Below are positions 47,529 through 54,923 of a stretch of 64,000 nucleotides of DNA, piece after piece. Origin of the DNA: Mediterraneibacter gnavus ATCC 29149 (lineage in GTDB: Bacteria; Bacillota; Clostridia; Lachnospirales; Lachnospiraceae); assembly GCF_008121495.1 (NCBI RefSeq), contig NZ_CP043051.1, forward strand, positions 3,410,688 to 3,474,687, written 5' to 3'. Each line of letters opens with the position of its first letter. Positions within the stretch are counted from its first letter, which is position 1. The notes under the pieces are model-generated. The model did no database searches. It was not told the origin of the DNA and saw only the letters and a program-made list of their open reading frames with translations. A program made the translations under genes and the position numbers.

Positions 47529-49163
47529 ATGATTAGTGCAAACAATGTCACTCTGCGCGTCGGGAAAAAAGCGCTGTTTGAAGATGTCAATATTAAATTT
47601 ACCGAAGGCAACTGTTATGGTATGATCGGAGCCAACGGTGCCGGAAAATCTACTTTTTTAAAGATTTTGTCCGGACAGATCGAGCCTACCAAAGGGGAAG
47701 TAAACATCACTCCCGGAGAGCGTCTTTCTTTCCTGCAGCAGGATCACTACAAATACGATGAATATCTGGTACTGGACACCGTCATCATGGGGAATGCACG
47801 TCTGTACGAGATCATGAAAGAAAAAGAAGTCATCTATGCAAAAGAAGATTTCACAGATGAGGACGGAATCAAAGCAAGTGAGCTGGAAGCAGAATTCGCA
47901 ACCATGAACGGCTGGGAAGCAGAATCTGACGCTGCAACTCTGCTCAACGGACTCGGCATTGAGACAGACCTCCACTACAAATACATGAAAGACTTAAAGG
48001 GTGCAGAAAAGGTAAAGGTTCTTCTTGCTCAGGCTTTGTTCGGTAATCCTGACATCCTGCTTCTTGACGAGCCGACCAACCACCTGGATCTGGATGCGAT
48101 CGCATGGCTGGAAGAGTTCCTGATCAACTTTGAGAACACAGTCATTGTGGTATCCCATGACCGTTACTTCTTAAACAAGGTCTGCACACAGATCGCGGAT
48201 ATCGACTATGGAAAGATCCAGCTCTATGCCGGAAACTACGACTTCTGGTATGAATCCAGCCAGCTTCTGATCCGTCAGATGAAAGAAGCCAACAAAAAGA
48301 AAGAAGAAAAGATCAAAGAGCTGCAGGACTTTATTTCCCGGTTCAGCGCCAATGCTTCCAAATCCAAACAGGCAACATCCAGAAAACGTGCCCTGGAAAA
48401 AATTGAACTGGATGAGATCAAACCATCCAGCCGTAAATACCCTTACATTGATTTCCGTCCAAACCGTGACATCGGAAACGAAGTGCTGACCGTGGAAGGA
48501 CTTTCCAAAACCATCGACGGAGTCAAGATTCTGGACAACCTGACATTTACACTGAACCACGATGACAAGGTTGCATTTGTAGGCGGAAATGAGCTTGCAA
48601 AAACAGTTCTGTTCAAAATCCTGATCGGTGAGATGGAACCGGATGAAGGTACTTACAAATGGGGAATCACGACTTCACAGGCTTACTTCCCGAAAGACTT
48701 CGGCGGAGAGTTCGATAACGATTACACCATCACAGAATGGCTGACACAGTACTCTGAAAACAAGGATGCCACCTATGTGCGGGGGTTCCTCGGAAGAATG
48801 CTCTTCTCCGGAGAAGATGGTGTGAAGAGATTAAAAGTCCTCTCCGGTGGTGAGAAGGTACGCTGCCTGCTCTCCAAGATGATGATTTCCGGCGCAAATG
48901 TTCTGTTATTAGATGAACCTACCAACCATCTGGATATGGAATCCATCACTGCGCTCAATAACGGTATGATCAAATTCCCGGGAGTACTCTTATTTACTTC
49001 CCGTGACCACCAGATCGTGCAGACGACTGCAAATCGTATCATGGAGATCGTACCGGGCGGAAAACTGATCGATAAGATCACAACTTATGACGAATATCTC
49101 GAAAGCGATGAGATGGCAAGAAAGCGCCAGACTTACACTGTCGAGACAGAAGAGGAAGATTAG
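47529..49163 (+). CDS. ABC-F family ATPase (YkpA/EttA-like)
   Basis: The 544-residue soluble protein carries two ABC domains: Walker A1 MIGANGAGKSTFLKILSG and Walker B1 PDILLLDEPTNHLDLDAIAW. The second set has a degenerate P-loop (VAFVGGNELAKTVLFKILIG, where GNELAKT replaces GNGxGKT) and an intact Walker B2 NVLLLDEPTNHLDM. A charged linker of about 80 residues, QMKEANKKKEEKIKELQDFI, lies between them. ABC-F proteins act on the ribosome E site to resolve stalling or protect against antibiotics. The second P-loop keeps Lys-Thr and lacks the middle glycine, as in the YkpA group. AAGGAG precedes the ATG. Confidence 0.92.
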   Translation: MISANNVTLRVGKKALFEDVNIKFTEGNCYGMIGANGAGKSTFLKILSGQIEPTKGEVNITPGERLSFLQQDHYKYDEYLVLDTVIMGNARLYEIMKEKEVIYAKEDFTDEDGIKASELEAEFATMNGWEAESDAATLLNGLGIETDLHYKYMKDLKGAEKVKVLLAQALFGNPDILLLDEPTNHLDLDAIAWLEEFLINFENTVIVVSHDRYFLNKVCTQIADIDYGKIQLYAGNYDFWYESSQLLIRQMKEANKKKEEKIKELQDFISRFSANASKSKQATSRKRALEKIELDEIKPSSRKYPYIDFRPNRDIGNEVLTVEGLSKTIDGVKILDNLTFTLNHDDKVAFVGGNELAKTVLFKILIGEMEPDEGTYKWGITTSQAYFPKDFGGEFDNDYTITEWLTQYSENKDATYVRGFLGRMLFSGEDGVKRLKVLSGGEKVRCLLSKMMISGANVLLLDEPTNHLDMESITALNNGMIKFPGVLLFTSRDHQIVQTTANRIMEIVPGGKLIDKITTYDEYLESDEMARKRQTYTVETEEED

Positions 49164-49169
49164 AACATT

Positions 49170-49216
49170 AAAAATACGGAAAGAATCCCCGGATGTTGGG
49201 TTCTTTCCGTATTTTT
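49170..49216. terminator. Bidirectional terminator between ABC-F and phosphatase genes
   Basis: AAAAATACGGAAAGAA pairs with TTCTTTCCGTATTTTT with short inner CCC/GGG pairing. It ends in A- and T-runs and sits between two convergent genes. Confidence 0.92.
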
Positions 49217-49219
49217 GTT

Positions 49220-49834
49220 TTAATAATATAGTTTATCTTCTTCGATAATTTTGGGGATGCCCCCCTCTACTTCCACGATCGTCACCGCACAGTTCTTTGG
49301 CACTCCCATCTGCCAGAATTTTGCCGGACTCCATTCATTTTTGATACAGTTTTTCATTGCCGTGACTGCAGCACCATGCGTAGAAAGCAAAATCATCTTA
49401 TCCTGCAATTCTGGATTTTGATATAACGCTTTCAGAAAGCCGTCCACTCTCTCCATCAACTGTCCAACGGACTCACCCTCTCCCTTTGGGATGTAATTTG
49501 CAGTATCATCAAAGAACTTCACAAACTCCGCACTCTGCGGATCCAGACCTTCTCCTCGGTACACAATGCCTTCATAATCACCAAAGCAGATCTCCTGTAT
49601 CTGAGGTTCCTCGATCAAGGGGATCTTTCTCCCCTGCAAAACAATCTGTGCTGTTTCTTTTGCTCTGGATAAAGGGGACGTATACGCCAGATCAAAAGAA
49701 ATCCCCCGCAGTCCTTCTGCTGTCTTTTCTGCCAGTTCTCTTCCATATGCATTGAGAGGAATATCTGCTCTCCCCTGCACTTTCTTCGCTTTATTCCAAT
49801 TCGTTTCGCCATGTCGTACCATATATAATCTCAC
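49220..49834 (-). CDS. Histidine phosphatase family protein (phosphoglycerate mutase-like)
   Basis: The 204-residue product has the phospho-His motif LYMVRHGETNWNKAKKVQGR, a TSPLSRAKETAQI segment, and the second catalytic His in ILLSTHGAAVTAMK. This is the cobC/gpmB/PhoE group of phosphatases acting on small phosphate esters. It is unlikely to be the main glycolytic mutase, since gpmI is present. Specific substrate not determined. Confidence 0.88.
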   Translation of the reverse strand: MRLYMVRHGETNWNKAKKVQGRADIPLNAYGRELAEKTAEGLRGISFDLAYTSPLSRAKETAQIVLQGRKIPLIEEPQIQEICFGDYEGIVYRGEGLDPQSAEFVKFFDDTANYIPKGEGESVGQLMERVDGFLKALYQNPELQDKMILLSTHGAAVTAMKNCIKNEWSPAKFWQMGVPKNCAVTIVEVEGGIPKIIEEDKLYY

Positions 49835-49935
49835 CGTTGTTTTCCTCCTAAGATATGTTCTTTTATCCGATCACTCTGTCCCTTAGTATACGCATATTTC
49901 CTGTCTCCCGTCAACCGTTCTTTGTTCCTTTCCGC

Positions 49936-49964
49936 TTGCAAATTCGCCTGATTTTGTCTATAAT
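49936..49964 (+). promoter_or_regulatory. Promoter of luxS
   Basis: TTGCAA (49936-49941), 17 bases, TATAAT (49959-49964), 30 bases before the luxS start. No riboswitch fits in so short a leader. Confidence 0.8.
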
Positions 49965-49994
49965 AATGACACATAAAAAAACAAGGAGATTACC

Positions 49995-50474
49995 ATGGAA
50001 AAAATTACAAGCTTTACGATCGATCACATCAAACTGACTCCGGGACTTTACGTTTCCAGAAAAGATCTTGCAGGAGATACCCCGGTTACCACGTTTGATA
50101 TCCGTATCACAAATCCCAATGAAGAACCTGTTCTAAATACTGCAGAAGTACATACCATCGAGCATCTTGCCGCTACCTTTCTTCGCAACCATGCAGAATA
50201 TGGCCCAAAAACACTCTATTTCGGACCAATGGGATGCCGCACCGGATTCTATCTGCTTCTTATCGGTGATTATGAATCCTGCGATATTCTTCCTTTGATG
50301 AAAGAGATGTTTGCTTTTATCGCATCTTACGATCAGGAAGTTCCCGGAGCCTGTGCAAAAGACTGCGGAAACTTTCTGGATATGAATCTGCCGATGGCCA
50401 GATTTGTTGCACGAAAATACCTGACTCAGGTTTTGAATAAAATCACCGAAGAGCAACTCGTTTATCCACAATAG
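49995..50474 (+). CDS. luxS: S-ribosylhomocysteine lyase (AI-2 synthase)
   Basis: The 159-residue metalloenzyme splits S-ribosylhomocysteine to homocysteine and DPD, the AI-2 precursor. It shows the metal motif EVHTIEHLAATFLRNH (HxxEH), the GPMGCRTGFYLLLIGD segment with the catalytic Cys, and KDCGNFLDMNLPMAR supplying the third ligand Cys. Length matches the family. GGAGAT precedes the ATG. A YczE-type membrane protein follows after 14 bases, presumably in the same transcript. Confidence 0.97.
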   Translation: MEKITSFTIDHIKLTPGLYVSRKDLAGDTPVTTFDIRITNPNEEPVLNTAEVHTIEHLAATFLRNHAEYGPKTLYFGPMGCRTGFYLLLIGDYESCDILPLMKEMFAFIASYDQEVPGACAKDCGNFLDMNLPMARFVARKYLTQVLNKITEEQLVYPQ

Positions 50475-50488
50475 AACAGGAGCATATC

Positions 50489-51151
50489 ATGGGGAAAAAA
50501 CAAACATTTGCATCTGATACTTCCCAGCGAAGTATCACCGACTGGATTCGTGCACTCCTGGTTCTTCTTTTGGGGCTGATCATTGCGCATCTTGGTGTTA
50601 CGCTCTTTTTGCTCTCGGCACTTGGCACCGATACTTTCACAGTATTTATTCAGGGGTTATCCCGGGTTGCAGGATTGTCTGTCGGAACTGTGCACGTCAT
50701 TGTTCTGTGTATTTTGATGGTTCTGATGTTGTTAACAACCAAAGGATATGTCAAACCCGGAACCATTGTCTGTGCATTTTGCGGAGGCCCTATCATTGAC
50801 TTTTTCACCTGGTGTTTCAAAGAATACATCAATGCTTCTTCAGGAATGCCGGTTCGTATCATCAGCGTTCTGGTCGGATGTGCGATTCTCTCTTTGGGAA
50901 TGTCTGTTGTAATCAACAGCAATGCCGGCACCGGACCGAATGACCTGGTTGCCATCATCCTCTCCGACAAACTCGAACGGATTGAATTTCGCTGGATACG
51001 AATGGGATGTGATGCTTTCTTTGTAAGCCTCGGATTTATCCTTGGCGGTACAGTTGGTGTCGGAACAATTATCGCCATTTTTCTGACAGGACCTATGGTT
51101 CAGTTTTGGCTTCCAAAAACAAAAGTTTTACTGCAAAAAATCAGAGTGTAA
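50489..51151 (+). CDS. YczE/YyaS/YitT family membrane protein
   Basis: The 220-residue protein has five or six helices and the YczE pattern LIIAHLGVTLFLLSALGTDT, CAFCGGPIIDFF, and NSNAGTGPNDLVAIILSDKL followed by the GVGTIIAIFLTGPM end. The function of the family is unknown; members are often near transport or quorum genes. It starts 14 bases after luxS. Its last codons and stop lie inside a bidirectional terminator hairpin. Confidence 0.8.
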   Translation: MGKKQTFASDTSQRSITDWIRALLVLLLGLIIAHLGVTLFLLSALGTDTFTVFIQGLSRVAGLSVGTVHVIVLCILMVLMLLTTKGYVKPGTIVCAFCGGPIIDFFTWCFKEYINASSGMPVRIISVLVGCAILSLGMSVVINSNAGTGPNDLVAIILSDKLERIEFRWIRMGCDAFFVSLGFILGGTVGVGTIIAIFLTGPMVQFWLPKTKVLLQKIRV

Positions 51152-51181
51152 AGCATCATGCTTTACACCCTGATTTTTTAT
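51135..51181. terminator. Bidirectional terminator formed by the ends of two convergent genes
   Basis: GTGTAAAGCAT and ATGCTTTACAC form a perfect 11-bp core, extended by AAAAAATCAG against CTGATTTTTT with one mismatch. It contains the stop codons of both the YczE-type gene (ends 51151) and the DUF5662 gene (ends 51156). Confidence 0.93.
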
Positions 51182-51710
51182 CACCTTTTTTTAAAACTTC
51201 CTGCCGGATATACAAAAAAGTTTTCTCCTCACCCTGTTTTGCCAACATGATCAACAGTTTTTCAAGCAGCGCTTCTGTTTCCTCATGCATCAGATACTGC
51301 CCTTTCCCTCCCAGGAAATAATCCAGAGGATCCCGGTCTGTATAGGCAGTTCCGCGATATACCTTGCTTGCAGCAATTCGGTCCAGAAACATCTCCACCA
51401 CATAATTGACCGGCATTTTCATTCCTTCGAGCACGGCACCATGCGTTCCGTAATCAATCCAGTATTCATAATGATGCTTATTGCGCCCTTTATGATGCAG
51501 CCAGGCAGAAGAATACCCCTTTTCCTCCCGCTCTGCATTATTCGGACTTCTGGTTCCCTGGTAATATCGACACCCCACACGAAACTCTGTCCATCCGTAT
51601 TTTGACAGATCATGGAGCAGCCCCTGTCTGTACAAACCTACCTGAAAGCATGCCTTCATCACAAGGAGCTTATGTTTTGTGATCGTACCAAAATGTCGGA
51701 GTGCGTTCAT
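51156..51710 (-). CDS. DUF5662 family protein
   Basis: The 184-residue product starts NALRHFGTITKHKLLVMKAC. It has the conserved LLHDLSKYGWTEFRVGCRYY, HHKGRNKHHYEYWIDYGTHG and DRIAASKVYRG, matching DUF5662. The HD and HH spacing suggests a metal-dependent HD-type phosphohydrolase fold, but no activity is known. It lies 15 bases after the GlgX-like gene's stop on the same strand. Confidence 0.78.
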   Translation of the reverse strand: MNALRHFGTITKHKLLVMKACFQVGLYRQGLLHDLSKYGWTEFRVGCRYYQGTRSPNNAEREEKGYSSAWLHHKGRNKHHYEYWIDYGTHGAVLEGMKMPVNYVVEMFLDRIAASKVYRGTAYTDRDPLDYFLGGKGQYLMHEETEALLEKLLIMLAKQGEEKTFLYIRQEVLKKGDKKSGCKA

Positions 51711-51725
51711 CTCTGAATTTCCTTT

Positions 51726-53414
51726 CTATCTGCCTTGCAGCAGAATTATTGTCCTTGCCTTTACCTCTATCATCTTCTGCTCTTTCAGACACTCTGCCTC
51801 ATCTGGCACCTCTTCTGTTCCTGCAACCTGATACCATTTCATTTCCTTTTTCAGAGCCGGAAGAGCAAATTCGTGTGCTTCCCAGTGCATATTATATGCG
51901 ACAAACCAAAATGTATCTTCCCAGCTGTAGAGAACTCCAAGCTGTCTGCTGACTACTGCATCCTGTACCTGCCATGCACTTTCTCCGTGATAAGAGACAT
52001 CCGGAATCCCGCACGCTGTCCGATCCAGGCCAAGCAGTGCCTGTCTTTGATGAAAGACAGGATTGGATTTTCTAAGGGCGATCAATCGTTTCACAAATCG
52101 AAACAGATCTTCATAACTTTTCTGTCTTCCCCAGTTCAGCCATGCGGTCTCATTGTCCTGACAATACACATTGTTATTCCCATCCTGTGTGTTTCCAAAC
52201 TCATCTCCCGCCAGAATGCATGGTGTTCCCTGCGAAAGCAGAAGCAGAAGAAAAGCATTCTTCATCTGATTTTTGCGAAGTGTCATCACACTTCTTTTTC
52301 TGCTTGGTCCTTCCGTACCGCAGTTCCAACTGTAATTATAATCCGGACCGTCCTGATTGCGCTCTCCGTTTGCCTCATTATGCTTCCCGTCATAAGAGAC
52401 CAGGTCACAGAGTGTAAACCCTGTATGTGAAGTAATGTAATTACAGCAGCCGTCTTCTGGGGTCCGGCGGCAGAGCTGTCGTATCACTTCTCTGACCATG
52501 CCTTCATCTCCCTTTAAAAACCTGCGCATACTGTTCTGGAAGCCCTCTTCTTTTTTGAAGATCTTTGCTCCCTTTAAGATCGGATCCGCATTCAGACTGT
52601 CCCATGGCACATTGTAAGGATTCACCACAAACCCATCCACATGATACTCCAGAAGATAAAAACGAAGACATTCCAACACAGTCTGGGGAAGAATCTTTTC
52701 TGTAAACGGCATTTCCAGAACAACTTCGATTCCTGCTTTGTGGCACGCTTTTACCAGATCTTTTAATTCTGTCTGTGCATCATCAAAAGCTGCATATGCG
52801 GCTTTCGGTGCAAAATAATATCCTGTGCCATAGCCCCAGTAATTCCGGTAGCTTCCCATATCTTCCTGAAACTCATACACCGGCATACACTGAATCTGAT
52901 TGATGCCAAGCTCTTTCAAATATGGTAATTTTTCCCGGACACCCAGAAATGTCCCTTTATGCTTTACTCTGGAGGAAGAGTGCATCGTAAAGCCTCTTAC
53001 ATGCAGACTATACGCGATCACATCCTGCACAGGAATCTGTGGTCTTTTATCCCCTTCCCAGTCATATCCTCTCTGCAGAAATCTTCCTCTTATCTGATGC
53101 CGGTTGAATTCCCAGCCGGTACCGAACATTTTATGTCCCGCGATCTCTCTCACGTAAGGATCCAGACAGACCGTTCCGTCAATTCTGTAATTATACTCAT
53201 ACTGGGTTTCCTCCAGATCTTCCAGCGCCAGGAAGCGGACTTCTCCGATTCCTTCTTCTGCCGGCATTTCGATTACCTGATCTGGTTCGCTTTCGCCCTT
53301 TTTATACAAGAGCAGTTCGCAAGATACGTCTTTTGGAACACATACTGCAAGATTCACACTTCTGCCTCTTCTGGAAGCTCCAAAAGGCTGTGGATATCCT
53401 TCTGTTTTTTTCAT
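51726..53414 (-). CDS. GlgX/isoamylase-like GH13 protein with replaced catalytic residues
   Basis: The 562-residue product follows glycogen debranching enzymes over its length: an N-terminal CBM48-like part (YPQPFGASRRGRSVNLAVCV), DVIAYSLHVRGFTMH, GYGTGYYFAPKAAYAA, and DLVSYDGKHNEANGE. The four catalytic regions are altered. Region I reads VVLEMPFTE where an Asn-His is expected. Region II reads HVDGFVVNPY (~258-267), giving Val for the Arg and Asn for the nucleophile Asp. No region III Glu is evident. Region IV reads SHTGF in place of HDGF. It is probably not a glycosidase but could bind glucans. The ATG at 53414 follows GAGGAA; the sugar-binding lipoprotein gene ends 11 bases upstream. Confidence 0.85.
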   Translation of the reverse strand: MKKTEGYPQPFGASRRGRSVNLAVCVPKDVSCELLLYKKGESEPDQVIEMPAEEGIGEVRFLALEDLEETQYEYNYRIDGTVCLDPYVREIAGHKMFGTGWEFNRHQIRGRFLQRGYDWEGDKRPQIPVQDVIAYSLHVRGFTMHSSSRVKHKGTFLGVREKLPYLKELGINQIQCMPVYEFQEDMGSYRNYWGYGTGYYFAPKAAYAAFDDAQTELKDLVKACHKAGIEVVLEMPFTEKILPQTVLECLRFYLLEYHVDGFVVNPYNVPWDSLNADPILKGAKIFKKEEGFQNSMRRFLKGDEGMVREVIRQLCRRTPEDGCCNYITSHTGFTLCDLVSYDGKHNEANGERNQDGPDYNYSWNCGTEGPSRKRSVMTLRKNQMKNAFLLLLLSQGTPCILAGDEFGNTQDGNNNVYCQDNETAWLNWGRQKSYEDLFRFVKRLIALRKSNPVFHQRQALLGLDRTACGIPDVSYHGESAWQVQDAVVSRQLGVLYSWEDTFWFVAYNMHWEAHEFALPALKKEMKWYQVAGTEEVPDEAECLKEQKMIEVKARTIILLQGR

Positions 53415-53425
53415 ATATTTATTCC

Positions 53426-54427
53426 TCACTGCCAGCCATTTGTTCCATACATCTCAACATTATCTTTCCCGATAAAAAATGTATCGATATACGTTGTTTT
53501 CTCATAATCCTCATCATTCAAAATAGCCTCGCCAATCTTTGCCGCCTGCTTTCCAACATTGATCGGAGACTGCGCTCCGGTCCCGGCGATCATTGACTTT
53601 TCATCTGTAAGTTCACTTTTCATCTCCGGTGAGCCGTCCACTCCATAAATCTTCAGACTGCTTTTTCCTGCCTCTTTTGCTGCCTGAAGTGCACCGAGTG
53701 CCATCTGATCATTTCCGCACATCACAGCATCTACCTGTGGATTTTCTGCCAAAATCTGTGCCATTTTCTCCTTTGCACTCTCCTTGGTGCCGCCGGCATC
53801 TGCACGCGCCACTACTTCAAATCCTGCATTTTTGATCGCTTCTTCAAATCCTGTGATACGCTCATTCACTGAGTTCTGGGACGGGCATTCCAAAAGCACT
53901 ACTTTTCCGCCGTCCGGGCACTGTGTCTTCAAATTCTCACCGCAGACTGCACCTGCATTTTTATTGTCAGAGCCGATATACGCAGCTGTCAGATCTGTGT
54001 CCTTCACCTGCGTATCCACATTGATGACCGGAATATCTGCCTCATCCAGGGCTTCCAGCGCAGGCTTGATCGCTTCCCAGTCTACCGGTGCGAGAAAGAC
54101 TGCATCCACTCCTTCATCGATCATCTCCTGAATCTGCTGGATCTGCTTATTCACATCTCCGTCCGGATTTTTTACCACCAGGGTATCTCCCTTTGCTTCC
54201 AGTTCCCCTCGGATCGATTCTTTTACAACATCATAATATGGATTATAAATATCAATGCAGCTGTAGCCAAATGTGTGCCCTTCTGATGTTTCTGTATCCT
54301 GTGCCTGCTCGTCCTCATTTTCTACTACAGCGTTATCTTCCGGTGTACCCACATTCTTTTTGCATCCGGAAAGTACCATACAACCGAACATAACTGTCAC
54401 AAAGACTCCCAAAATTTTTCTCTTCAT
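53426..54427 (-). CDS. Sugar-type periplasmic-binding lipoprotein (RbsB-like), orphan
   Basis: The 333-residue product has a lipoprotein signal with the lipobox LSGC, then an acidic linker, then a type I periplasmic-binding domain: GYSCIDIYNPYYDVVKESIR, DGVDAVFLAPVDWEAIKPAL-like EGVDAVFLAPVDWEAI, VINVDTQVKDTDLTAAYIGS and AVMCGNDQMALGALQAAKEA. It would sit on the outer face of the membrane and bind a sugar (ribose, galactose, AI-2 or similar). No permease or ATPase is near. It shares a transcript with the GlgX-like pseudoenzyme, and luxS is 3 kb away. Confidence 0.9.
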   Translation of the reverse strand: MKRKILGVFVTVMFGCMVLSGCKKNVGTPEDNAVVENEDEQAQDTETSEGHTFGYSCIDIYNPYYDVVKESIRGELEAKGDTLVVKNPDGDVNKQIQQIQEMIDEGVDAVFLAPVDWEAIKPALEALDEADIPVINVDTQVKDTDLTAAYIGSDNKNAGAVCGENLKTQCPDGGKVVLLECPSQNSVNERITGFEEAIKNAGFEVVARADAGGTKESAKEKMAQILAENPQVDAVMCGNDQMALGALQAAKEAGKSSLKIYGVDGSPEMKSELTDEKSMIAGTGAQSPINVGKQAAKIGEAILNDEDYEKTTYIDTFFIGKDNVEMYGTNGWQ

Positions 54428-54486
54428 CTATTGTCCTCCTGATTGCTAAGACTCTGTTTTTCCAACATATATGCATAATCTATTTT

Positions 54487-54514
54487 ATTCTACCCTGTTT
54501 TTCAGCATTGTCAA
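54487..54514 (-). promoter_or_regulatory. Promoter of the binding protein/GlgX-like operon
   Basis: On the minus strand TTGACA (54514-54509), 16 bases, TAGAAT (54492-54487), about 60 bases before the lipoprotein start. Confidence 0.78.
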
Positions 54515-54536
54515 TAGAAAGAACCTGATGTTTTTC

Positions 54537-54565
54537 TTGCTTTTTCCTCTGGTTTTTGTTAGAGT
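54537..54565 (+). promoter_or_regulatory. Promoter of the DUF1292 gene
   Basis: TTGCTT (54537-54542), 17 bases, TAGAGT (54560-54565), 31 bases before the ATG. Both boxes are imperfect. Confidence 0.55.
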
Positions 54566-54595
54566 AGGCATATCAAGAAAAAAGGAGAACGTGCT

Positions 54596-54922
54596 ATGAG
54601 CGAAAACATGAATGAAACAATGAATGAAAACGAAGGTGTAACAGTTACTCTGACACTGGACAATGACGAGACACTGGAGTGTGCCGTCCTGACGATCTAC
54701 GAAGCAGCCGGCAGACAGTACATCGCACTCCTTCCGCTCGATGAGAACGGAGAAGAGTCCGAAGAAAGCGATGTGTACATCTACCGTTTCTCTGAGACAG
54801 AAGACGGTGAGCCGAACCTGGAAAACATCGAAGATGACGACGAGTACGATGCTGCTGCCGACAAATTCGATGAGTGGATGGATTCCCTGGAATTTGACGA
54901 GATCGATCTTGACGCTGAGTAA
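54596..54922 (+). CDS. DUF1292 family protein
   Basis: The 108-residue, very acidic product has the DUF1292 core VTLTLDNDETLECAVLTIYE and YIALLPLDENGEESEESDVY. It ends in an Asp/Glu-rich tail. B. subtilis YrzB is a relative; the function is unknown. Its stop lies one base from that of the convergent helicase gene, and its terminator falls inside that gene. Confidence 0.88.
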   Translation: MSENMNETMNENEGVTVTLTLDNDETLECAVLTIYEAAGRQYIALLPLDENGEESEESDVYIYRFSETEDGEPNLENIEDDDEYDAAADKFDEWMDSLEFDEIDLDAE

Positions 54923-54923
54923 G

